The notes under the pieces are model-generated. The model did not search any database. It was not told the DNA's origin and saw only the letters and a program-made list of their open reading frames with translations. From the NCBI RefSeq assembly GCF_001652275.1, contig NZ_LVZK01000001.1, forward strand, positions 124,001-188,000: a stretch of DNA of 64,000 nucleotides, written 5' to 3'. Positions 1-7,406 of the stretch are shown here, piece by piece. Made by a program: the position numbers and the translations under genes. This stretch comes from Peptidiphaga gingivicola. Its GTDB lineage: Bacteria; Actinomycetota; Actinomycetes; Actinomycetales; Actinomycetaceae. Position 1 is the stretch's first letter. Every line of letters starts with the position of its first letter.

Positions 1-1028
1 CTGATGTACGTCGGCGTCTCGTCCGCGCCGTCCTCGGTTACACGCCAAGCCGGAATCACAGGAATCTTCATCTGGTTGAAGGGGTCCTCTTGGGCACTCT
101 GATCTGCCTGTTGATCCTGCTGTTGATCCGGCTTCTCGTCCTCGCGAGCGGCGCCCTGCCCCTGCTCACGGTGAGCCGAACGCCGCGAACGCCTGCCCGT
201 CGGCCTGTCGCCGGCCTCGGCGTCCAGGGGTTGGGGCTGTTCGGCAAGCGGAGCCTCAACGGCTTCGACGATGAGGGTCTGCGCGGGATCGGTGACGTCG
301 GCGTCGTCTTGCGAGTCGATGTGCCCCGGAAAAGCGGTGAACCTGGGGGTGGCGGGGATCGTGAGAGTCGGCTGAAACTCTTGGGCCTCGCGCGCACGCC
401 CACGCCTGCGAGGCTTGGTCTCTTCACCGCTCTCGACGTCTGGGGCGGGGAGAAACTCTACTGTCTCATCAGCCGACGGCCCTGATCCCCTCTTGCGACA
501 CGCCTCAATGGACACTTGGCGCACGCCGTTGGTGTCGAAGATCGACGCCGAAAGAAGCTGCACCCTCTCGGAAAGCGTGGAAAAGACGGGAAGGACGTCC
601 TCGTCGATGTCGAGCGCGATCACGATAAGCCTGGGACTGACGCCGCCCAGCGGCGGGCGGCCGGAGCGAAACTCCTCCCAATCCGGGCCGAACTCTTTCG
701 CTCCCTTCGAGTAGACCTGCGCCATGTCCACGGGCCCGGTATGGGCATACCTTCCCGATCTGCTGACAACTTCGTAGAGGTCCACCGATGTGAGTCGCTG
801 GCGAAGATTCACCATGACGACGGTTCCGTCTTGATCAATGGCCACGAGGGACTGCCCATGCTTTCCCGCGGCGTCGCTCTCTTCCCACATCACTGGCAAA
901 AGCGGAACGTCGACGACCTCGAGGATGCTCTCGCGGATGGCTCCAAGGACCTCCGCGGCGATGCTGCCCCGCGGCCGAACGGCCTGTGCAGGAGCGATGC
1001 GCCCGTTCGCCAAGGCGTACAGCACCAT
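1..1028 (-). CDS. Hypothetical protein, 3'-truncated at window edge
   Basis: Open reading frame of 342 codons starting at an ATG (1026-1028) preceded by a strong AAGGAGG site and running off the left edge without a stop. The first about 190 residues look folded: alternating beta/alpha segments such as SLVAIDQDGTVVMVNLR and PRLIVIALDIDEDVLP. From about residue 200 it becomes Arg/Glu/Gln-rich and disordered, including a Q/D-rich stretch (DQQQDQQADQ) near the edge. No family is recognised. It is transcribed in the same direction as the FAD/Fe-S gene upstream, 46 bp away, so the two may share a transcript. The codon pattern and ribosome binding site support a real gene; function is unknown. Confidence 0.75.
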   Translation of the reverse strand, partial: MVLYALANGRIAPAQAVRPRGSIAAEVLGAIRESILEVVDVPLLPVMWEESDAAGKHGQSLVAIDQDGTVVMVNLRQRLTSVDLYEVVSRSGRYAHTGPVDMAQVYSKGAKEFGPDWEEFRSGRPPLGGVSPRLIVIALDIDEDVLPVFSTLSERVQLLSASIFDTNGVRQVSIEACRKRGSGPSADETVEFLPAPDVESGEETKPRRRGRAREAQEFQPTLTIPATPRFTAFPGHIDSQDDADVTDPAQTLIVEAVEAPLAEQPQPLDAEAGDRPTGRRSRRSAHREQGQGAAREDEKPDQQQDQQADQSAQEDPFNQMKIPVIPAWRVTEDGADETPTYI

Positions 1029-1074
1029 CGGCGAAACCTCCTTATGTAAACTTGCGTGATGAAACAAGGTTAGC

Positions 1075-4000
1075 TTATCGCGAGCGAGCCGGTATCCTCC
1101 CCTCGTCCGACATATGGCGTCGAACGGCCATCCCGTCGCGGATGAGTTCGGCCAGGTGTATGCCCCGAGAGGCGGACAGCTGCTCCGCCTGCGTGCGGCA
1201 AGAAAAACCGTCGGCCAGGAAGACGGCGTCGGGATTCGCCCTTTCGAGCGTCGGCAGCAAGCGGGCGCCCGCGATCCTCACGGATACATCGTAGTGCCCC
1301 TTCTCCATGCCGAAGTTGCCTGCCAAACCGCAGCAGCCCGTCACCTTCGTCAGCTCGGCTCCCGCCGAGAGCAAAAGCGCTTCGTCCGCGGCCCATCCCA
1401 TAACAGAATAGTGGTGGCAGTGCGGCTGGGCCACCACCTCGAGGCCGGTGAGATCGGGCATGCTCCAGTTTTCCCCGGGGCCGAACGGCTTTGGCGCGCT
1501 GAGCAGCTCCGCCAAGGTGAAGGTCATTTCTTTGACCAGATCGACGCGGGGGTCGCCGGCAAGCAGATCTTCCATGTCGGAACGCAGCACCGCGGTGCAC
1601 GAGGGCTCGACGCCGACGATGGGAATCCCGTTCGCGGCGAACGGCGCCAACGCGCCAAGCAGGGAGTCCAGCTTTCGCTTGGCCGCGTCGAGCTGCCCCG
1701 TGGTGATCCAGGTGAGGCCGCAGCAGGCCTCGTCGGGGGGAAGCAGCACGGTGTATCCGGCCTCTTGGAGCACGGAGACGGCCGCCCGCGCTCCGCGGGC
1801 GTCGAGGGTTTCGGAGAAGGAATCCGCCCACAGTGCGACGTAACGAGGCTTCGCGTCCGATTCGCCCGCCGTCGCCTCCCCCGCCAAACCGCTCGTTCGA
1901 GCGAGCGCCTCTCCCCGCTCGGGGGCGCTGCCCCGCTTTTCATCGGGAATGCCGCTTTCATCGGGAATGCCGCGCAGCCCCTTCTTCCGCGATTTTCGGA
2001 AGGCGGCACGCAGGCTCCGAGCCTCTTTACGCACGCTCCGGGCCTCTTCGCTTCGAGAGAAACGTCGGGTTTCGAACCCCGGCATCGCGCGCCGCGGGTC
2101 GACGCCGACCAGCCGGAAGGCCAGCCTCCGCAGCGGGCCGAGCCGCATCACAGCGTTCGCGATCCTCGCGACGACGGGAACCTTCGTGACCATCCTTGCC
2201 CACAGCGGCAGCCTTCCCAGAGCGTAATGGACCACAGGCCTGAGTTTGCCGCGGTAGGCGCGGTAGAGGGCCTCGGATCTGTACCGGGCGACGTCGATCC
2301 CCGTCGGGCAGTCCCGCGAACACGCCTTGCAAGCCAGGCACAGGTCGAGGGAGTCGAGCACCTCGGGAGAGTCCCACGCCAGAACCCCGCCGCGTGCCAC
2401 GTCTTGGAGCACCCTCGCCCTGCCGCGGGTCACGTCCTTCTCGTCGCGCGTGGCCTCGTAGGAGGGGCACATGAAAGCGCCGAGGTCGAATCTGCTCGCC
2501 CGGCAATTGCCCACGCCCGTGCAGCGGTGAACGGCCCGGGCCATGTCTCCGCCGTCGTCGGCGAAACGGAAGCCTCCGGCGTAGGGAATCGGCTTCGCAC
2601 CCGGCCTTCTCAGATGTTCGTCGATGCGGTCGGGCCGGACGAGCACTCCCGGGTTGAGCAGGCATTCGGGGTCGAAGACCCCTTTGACGCGCTCGAACAG
2701 GGCGACGACGTCGGGTCCGTACATCCTCTCCAACAGCTCCGAGCGGGCGCGCCCGTCGCCGTGCTCGCCCGAGAGGGACCCGCCGAAGCCTGCGGCGAGG
2801 TCGGCCGCCTCCTCCATGAACCGGCGGAAGGTTTCGGTTCCCCGCCGGGATTCGAGCGGGAAGTCGATGCGGACGTGGACGCATCCGTCCCCGAAATGCC
2901 CGTACATGAGGCCGTCGAGCCCGTATCCCTTCATGAGGGCCTCGAGCGCGCGGAGGTATTCGCCGAGCCTCTCGGGCGGAACGGCAGAATCCTCCCAGCC
3001 GGGCCACGCCTGATTTCCCGCCGGGGTCCTCCCACCCAGGCCCGCGCCGTCGGCACGGATTCGCCACAGCCGGACCGCCTCCGGGCCCGCGGGCCGTATG
3101 TCGACGGCCGTGGAGGAGGCGGAGCCTGCCAGCGCCCTGGCCCTTGACATCGCGTCTGCGCCGCCTTCCTCGCCGACCTCGACCATCAGCCATCCCCCGC
3201 CTTCCGGCAGCGGCGGAACGCCGCCCTTCGCACGCCGGACGACGTCGACCAGCCGGGCGTCCATGCCTTCGACGGCGAGCGGTCGGTGGGCGAGGAGGGC
3301 TGGGACGTCGTCGGCAGCGCTGGCCATGTCCGGGTAGCCGAGCACGACGAGGGCCGGCGAGGCCTCGACCGGGACGAGCCTGACCTCGGCCGCCGTCAGG
3401 AGGCCCAGCGTCCCCTCGCTTCCCACCAGGAACTTGGCGAGATTCCGCCCGTTTTCGGGCAGGAGGTGCTCGAGGGAGTATCCCGAGACCTGACGTTTGA
3501 ATCTGCCGAACTGCACGCGTATAGTCGCCAGGTTCTCGTCCACGAGCCTCGCGAGCTCGGGCACGGCCTCATATCCCAGCCCGCCTTCGCCCGCCTTCAT
3601 ACGCCTGCCGTCGGCCAGGGTCACGTCCATGCCCGCGACGTTGTCCGCCGTGCGCCCAAACGCCACCGCGTGGGGGCCGCACGCGTTGTTCCCGATCATC
3701 CCGCCAAAGGTGGCGCGGTTCTGGGTGGAGGGGTCCGGGCCGAAACGCAGGCCGAACGGGGCCGCCGCCTTCTGCAGTTCCGACATGACGACGCCGGGCT
3801 GCACGCGAGCCACGCGAGCCTCGGGATCGACGCTCAAGATGGCGTTCATGTGCCGCGAAAAGTCCAGGACGATCCCCTCGCCGATGGAATTGCCCGCGCA
3901 CGACGTGCCGCCGCCCCGCCCGGTGATCGGAACCCCGAATTCTCGGGCGGCGGCGAGTGCCGCGGCGACGTCGTCGGCGTCTTTGGGAAAGGCGACCGCG

Positions 4001-4131
4001 AGGGGCGGGATCCGGTAATTCGAGGCGTCCGTCGAATACTCGGCCCTGCGGCGTGCGTCGGCGTCCGCCCCGCCCGCAACTGTCCGCTGGAGCCTGTCAA
4101 GGAGGCCTGCCGTGTCGATCACCGAATCCAT
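1075..4131 (-). CDS. FAD-binding and (Fe-S)-binding D-2-hydroxyacid dehydrogenase-like protein (GlcD/Dld type)
   Basis: A 1018-residue fusion of the GlcD-type FAD oxidase with a GlpC/CCG-type Fe-S module, as in D-lactate and D-2-hydroxyglutarate dehydrogenases that feed electrons to the quinone pool at the inner face of the membrane. The FAD-binding PCMH part shows ITGRGGGTSCAGN and FGGMIGNNACG (about residues 75-170). The oxidase C-domain shows GHFGDGCVHVRIDFP. Cysteine clusters CTGVGNC (about 535) and CLACKACSRDC (about 597) fit ferredoxin-like 4Fe-4S ligation. Two CCG-type motifs, EACCGL (about 800) and GCCGLAGN (about 933), complete the heterodisulfide-reductase-like tail. The ATG at 4131 was chosen because homology begins a few residues later; the open frame extends upstream but is low-complexity. 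The substrate cannot be told from sequence. It ends 46 bp before the next start and follows the feo genes by 131 bp. Confidence 0.9.
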   Translation of the reverse strand: MDSVIDTAGLLDRLQRTVAGGADADARRRAEYSTDASNYRIPPLAVAFPKDADDVAAALAAAREFGVPITGRGGGTSCAGNSIGEGIVLDFSRHMNAILSVDPEARVARVQPGVVMSELQKAAAPFGLRFGPDPSTQNRATFGGMIGNNACGPHAVAFGRTADNVAGMDVTLADGRRMKAGEGGLGYEAVPELARLVDENLATIRVQFGRFKRQVSGYSLEHLLPENGRNLAKFLVGSEGTLGLLTAAEVRLVPVEASPALVVLGYPDMASAADDVPALLAHRPLAVEGMDARLVDVVRRAKGGVPPLPEGGGWLMVEVGEEGGADAMSRARALAGSASSTAVDIRPAGPEAVRLWRIRADGAGLGGRTPAGNQAWPGWEDSAVPPERLGEYLRALEALMKGYGLDGLMYGHFGDGCVHVRIDFPLESRRGTETFRRFMEEAADLAAGFGGSLSGEHGDGRARSELLERMYGPDVVALFERVKGVFDPECLLNPGVLVRPDRIDEHLRRPGAKPIPYAGGFRFADDGGDMARAVHRCTGVGNCRASRFDLGAFMCPSYEATRDEKDVTRGRARVLQDVARGGVLAWDSPEVLDSLDLCLACKACSRDCPTGIDVARYRSEALYRAYRGKLRPVVHYALGRLPLWARMVTKVPVVARIANAVMRLGPLRRLAFRLVGVDPRRAMPGFETRRFSRSEEARSVRKEARSLRAAFRKSRKKGLRGIPDESGIPDEKRGSAPERGEALARTSGLAGEATAGESDAKPRYVALWADSFSETLDARGARAAVSVLQEAGYTVLLPPDEACCGLTWITTGQLDAAKRKLDSLLGALAPFAANGIPIVGVEPSCTAVLRSDMEDLLAGDPRVDLVKEMTFTLAELLSAPKPFGPGENWSMPDLTGLEVVAQPHCHHYSVMGWAADEALLLSAGAELTKVTGCCGLAGNFGMEKGHYDVSVRIAGARLLPTLERANPDAVFLADGFSCRTQAEQLSASRGIHLAELIRDGMAVRRHMSDEGRIPARSR

Positions 4132-4262
4132 GAGCTCATTGTGCCAGCGCGGAGGGCGCCGCGGGGACGGCAACGCGTCGGCTTTTCTTCGGGCAGAGGC
4201 GCTCCCGGGGCGCCGGGCATTGCCCGGATGCGCGCCGATGCGCCGCTTCGACGAAGGCAGCC

Positions 4263-4682
4263 TCAGATGACGAGGGGACATCCGGCGCAGGCCACTCGAA
4301 CCTCGTCGGAGACGTCTTTGGTGTGGCAGGCGCCCAGTCCCGAGGAGCACAGGGACCCGGCGTCGTCGAGCATTCCCAGCCGGTCATAGTGCTCCAAGAG
4401 GGTGGAGACAAACACCTCCGAGACGCCGGTCGCGGCGGAGATTGCGCGAACGGTGCGCCCCATCCGTATCTGCTCGAGTATCCTCTGCGTCACCGCGCCG
4501 CGGGGCCCTTCGAGGGCGCCGCCGGCCCCGCCTCCGCTTTCCAGGGAGACGCGGGAGCGGCTCTCTTCCGAGACAGAGGCGCCGCTCCCTTTTGGAGCCG
4601 AAGCGCGGCGGGCCAGGCCTCCGGCGTCGGAGGCCTGGCCGACGTCGGAGCGGGCGCTCTTCCGCAATGCCCTCAGCCTCAT
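4263..4682 (-). CDS. feoC: FeoC-like winged-helix protein with C-terminal cysteines
   Basis: 139 residues; the ATG overlaps the feoB stop (ATGA), so translation is coupled. The N-terminal half is Ala/Ser/Gly-rich and probably disordered. Residues about 65-110 form a helix-turn-helix (ILEQIRMGRTVRAISAATG, then a recognition-like helix and LGMLDD). The tail carries Cys residues in CSSGLGACH and VACAGCPLVI, compatible with metal or Fe-S binding. FeoC proteins are small winged-helix, cysteine-containing partners of FeoB, and the position at the end of feoAB fits. It is larger than the roughly 80-residue enterobacterial FeoC, so the name rests on context and architecture. Confidence 0.7.
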   Translation of the reverse strand: MRLRALRKSARSDVGQASDAGGLARRASAPKGSGASVSEESRSRVSLESGGGAGGALEGPRGAVTQRILEQIRMGRTVRAISAATGVSEVFVSTLLEHYDRLGMLDDAGSLCSSGLGACHTKDVSDEVRVACAGCPLVI

Positions 4683-6796
4683 AAGAACAGCTTCCCTATC
4701 TGGAAGATGCCGACGGCCAAGAGCCAGGCAACGGCCAATTGCACGCCCACAGCGGCGGTCGCCTTCTTCGCCCCGATGAGCTTCGCCTGCTCGGCCACAG
4801 TGGCCAGGCACGGCGTATACGCCAAGACGAAGACGAGGAAGGCGAAGGCGGCGAGCCCCTGATAGCCCGAGCCTGCCGACTCGGTGAGGGACTGGCTGAC
4901 GAGCTTGGGGAGCTTGCCAAGATCCGAGCCGTCGTCCTCGGCGTCGCCGGCGTCGGCATCCGGATCGAGGTTGTAGGAGGTGACCACGGAGGAGATGACC
5001 GTCTCTTTTGCGACGAAACCGGTCATGAGTGCGCCGGTCATGTGCCATTCGCCGAAGCCCGTCGGTTTGAAGGCGGGAACGAGCACCTGGGCCGTCTTGC
5101 CGTAGAGCGAATCCTCCATCGCCAGCTCGGGGTCGGCGAAGCCCTTGTCGCCTGCGCCCACCGGGATGGCGCCCATGAGCCACACGACCGCCGTCATCGC
5201 GACGATGATCTTTCCCGCCCCGGTGACGAAGGCCCAGGACCGCCGGAAGGTCATCTTCAGCATGATGAGCAGCCGCGGGATCTGGTAGGCCGGAAGCACG
5301 AGCATGAGCGGCGCAGCCTTTTCGTCCTTCGTGATGAAGAACTTGAGGACCCACGCTGCGAGCACGATGAGCACGGCCGAAAGCAGATACATCGAGAAGA
5401 CGATCGTTGCGACGTGCCCGCGGAAGAAGATGCGGGCGATCATGAGGTAGATCGTCACGCGCGCCGCACACGAAGTGTAGGGCGTGATGAGCACGGTGAC
5501 CAGGCGTTGTCGGGCGGAAGGCAGCGTTCTCACCGCGGCCAGGGACGGCAAGTTGCATCCGAAGCCCATGATGAGAGGAAGGATGACGCGCCCGTCCAGG
5601 CCGATCTTGCGCATCAGACGGTCGCCGAGGAACGCCGCCCGCGCCATATAGCCCGAATCTTCGAGCACGGAGAAGGCGGCGTAGATGACGAACATGAGCG
5701 GGAAGAAGCTGGCGACGACGCCGAGGCCGTTGACGATGCCGCCGACCGTGAGCTGTTGGAACCATGTGTCGTTCAGCCCTACCTTCTTCAGCAGCCAAAC
5801 CACCCCGTTCGCCACCGAGATCGCGCCCGGGTCCGTCTTTGAGAAAAAGTCCTCGAAACGGTCCTGCAGCGGGCTGACCCACTCGCCGGCCGTCTTGAAC
5901 AGCAGCCACATGAGGCTGAAAAAGATCGCGAGGCCGACCAGGGGGTTGAGAAGCAACCTGTCGAGCTTGTCGGAACGCGAGAGCCGCTCGGGTTCGGCCC
6001 TGCTCTCGTGGAAGCTCTTCTCGACGGAGTCGACCCACGAGAAGAGCGTGTCCGCGCGGCCGAGTTCCTCTGCGTGCATTCGGGAGACGGCGGCCTTCTT
6101 CTTTTTCTTCGACGTCGATTTCGGCTTTGGCTCGCAGCAGTCGCAGCCGACGTGGCCGATGTAGCCGGGCGCGCCCGGATCGGGGTCGATACCGCGAATG
6201 TGCGGCCGTGTGCGGATGGCCTCGGTGACCATCTCCTCGAGCCGTTCGTAGTCTTTCGACGAGCGCGGATCCATCGGCAGGATCGGGATTCCGAGAGTGC
6301 GCGAGAGGGCGTCGTAGTCGATGACGTCCCCGTTTTCGACGGCGACGTCGGTCATCGTGACGACGGCGGCGACCGGCTGGCCGGTCTGCCCCACTTGGCC
6401 GAGAAGATAGAGGGAGCGCGTGAGCGAGCTGCCGTCGAGGAGCACGAGCACGAGGTCGATGCCGCGGGTCTTCTCCCGGTCTGTGATCGTTCCAGGCGCG
6501 CAGGCGATCGTGTCGGACACAACCTGCTCGTCGGGGCTTGTGGCGATGAGCGAGTACGTTCCGGGAAGGTCAAGCACCTTGATCTTGGCTTTATGCCAGT
6601 TTCCCGAGGCGACTTGAACAGTTGTTCCCGGCGCGTTGACCACGCGCTGGCGGGCGCCCGTCAGCTGGTTGAACAGCGTCGATTTGCCGACGTTGGGGTT
6701 GCCCACGAGGGCGATAGTCGGCTCCGTCGACGGATCGATGGAGAGGGTGGCCGTCGCATGGGAGTGGCCCTCGGATCCGCAGCGCGGGCAGCTCAT
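4679..6796 (-). CDS. feoB: Ferrous iron transporter FeoB
   Basis: 705 residues. It has an N-terminal GTPase domain followed by the FeoB permease with its two gate regions, moving Fe2+ across the cytoplasmic membrane. GTPase motifs are clear: GNPNVGKST (G1, about residues 32-40), GTTVQVAS (switch I) and DLPGTYSL (G3). The G4 position reads TMTD instead of the usual NxxD. A short N-terminal extension, MSCPRCGSEGHSH, has a CxxC and two His residues that could bind metal. Membrane segments follow from about residue 285, including VILPLIMGFGCNLPS. It overlaps feoA by four bases upstream and the feoC-like gene downstream, forming a three-gene operon. Confidence in family is very high. Confidence 0.97.
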   Translation of the reverse strand: MSCPRCGSEGHSHATATLSIDPSTEPTIALVGNPNVGKSTLFNQLTGARQRVVNAPGTTVQVASGNWHKAKIKVLDLPGTYSLIATSPDEQVVSDTIACAPGTITDREKTRGIDLVLVLLDGSSLTRSLYLLGQVGQTGQPVAAVVTMTDVAVENGDVIDYDALSRTLGIPILPMDPRSSKDYERLEEMVTEAIRTRPHIRGIDPDPGAPGYIGHVGCDCCEPKPKSTSKKKKKAAVSRMHAEELGRADTLFSWVDSVEKSFHESRAEPERLSRSDKLDRLLLNPLVGLAIFFSLMWLLFKTAGEWVSPLQDRFEDFFSKTDPGAISVANGVVWLLKKVGLNDTWFQQLTVGGIVNGLGVVASFFPLMFVIYAAFSVLEDSGYMARAAFLGDRLMRKIGLDGRVILPLIMGFGCNLPSLAAVRTLPSARQRLVTVLITPYTSCAARVTIYLMIARIFFRGHVATIVFSMYLLSAVLIVLAAWVLKFFITKDEKAAPLMLVLPAYQIPRLLIMLKMTFRRSWAFVTGAGKIIVAMTAVVWLMGAIPVGAGDKGFADPELAMEDSLYGKTAQVLVPAFKPTGFGEWHMTGALMTGFVAKETVISSVVTSYNLDPDADAGDAEDDGSDLGKLPKLVSQSLTESAGSGYQGLAAFAFLVFVLAYTPCLATVAEQAKLIGAKKATAAVGVQLAVAWLLAVGIFQIGKLFL

Positions 6797-7017
6797 GAGA
6801 CCACCTCCGCGCGAATCCGCAGGGCTGAGCGGTGATCGACGGCTACCCGTGCGCCGCCGATGTTGAGAACGACTCCGCCGAATCCCGCATGCTGAGTCAC
6901 GACGACCTCAGTGCCAGGCCTCACTCCGAGCTCCTGCATGCGCAGGAGGTTGCGGCGGGGAAGATTGACATGGGTCAACCGCAACGCTTTGTGCTGGGGG
7001 CACTCGCGAAGATTCAT
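6793..7017 (-). CDS. feoA: FeoA family protein
   Basis: 74-residue SH3-like protein, the usual small cytoplasmic partner of FeoB. The sequence LRLTHVNLPRRNLLRMQELG then GVRPGTEVVV shows the FeoA pattern (leucine-rich start, LxxLGVRPG). It is the first gene of the operon; its stop overlaps the feoB start. A DtxR/IdeR-like box lies about 40-60 bp upstream. Confidence 0.93.
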   Translation of the reverse strand: MNLRECPQHKALRLTHVNLPRRNLLRMQELGVRPGTEVVVTQHAGFGGVVLNIGGARVAVDHRSALRIRAEVVS

Positions 7018-7057
7018 TGCAACCTCACCTCACTGTGACAGTTCTGGGTGTACATGG

Positions 7058-7076
7058 TCAGGTTATGCTTACAATC
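7058..7076 (-). promoter_or_regulatory. Possible DtxR/IdeR-type iron box upstream of feoA
   Basis: The minus-strand 19-mer GATTGTAAGCATAACCTGA matches about 12 of 19 positions of the DtxR/IdeR consensus, with a well conserved right half (TAACCT). It is 41 bp upstream of the feoA start, where an iron-responsive repressor would act. The left half is degenerate, so this is a candidate only. Confidence 0.4.
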
Positions 7077-7325
7077 GCAATTTTTCGACCGAGGCGTGGA
7101 TCGTTTCCTACCTGAGAGACATTTCTTCCGCTCTCTAAACCCGTCTCCACCGACGAGTCTAGGACTATTGTCCCCTTCACTCAAGAGTTTTATGGAACGT
7201 TTCGCAATTCGTTTATTGCGGAATCGCTTTTTCTGACGTTCTGTCAGTTTATCGACGATTTCGTCGGCGTTTGCCCGACCGGGCGGCGAGCGGAAGGAAC
7301 CCGCACGCCGAGCCGGTCCGGGAAC

Positions 7326-7363
7326 GGCTCGCTCCAGACAATTTAGGACTGCTGGAGCGAGCC
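7326..7363 (-). terminator. Hairpin downstream of ppdK
   Basis: Perfect 12-bp inverted repeat, GGCTCGCTCCAG (7326-7337) and CTGGAGCGAGCC (7352-7363), with a 14-base AT-rich loop, 44 bp after the ppdK stop. There is no U-tract on either strand, so it may be an actinobacterial U-less terminator or an mRNA-stabilising structure. Confidence 0.5.
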
Positions 7364-7406
7364 TAGCGGCGTCGCCGAACCGGCAGCCGCCTGCGCCCGC
7401 GGGCTG

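Larger units (their letters stand above)
7018..7406. other. Intergenic region between feoA and ppdK
   Basis: 389 bp. The feoA-proximal part holds the candidate iron box. 7120-7260 is relatively AT-rich and has no credible gene. The ppdK-proximal end holds a hairpin (7326-7363). No other feature was seen. Confidence 0.6.

Noticed and set aside
1114-3147. Plus-strand 677-residue frame opposite the FAD/Fe-S gene
   Set aside because: Composition typical of an antisense frame in high-GC DNA, with no ribosome binding site; the opposite strand encodes a complete recognised protein.
4132-4350. Longer N-terminus for the FAD/Fe-S protein
   Set aside because: The frame is open to 4350 but the added 73 residues are Arg-rich, overlap the FeoC-like gene and lack family similarity; the ATG at 4131 fits the family start.
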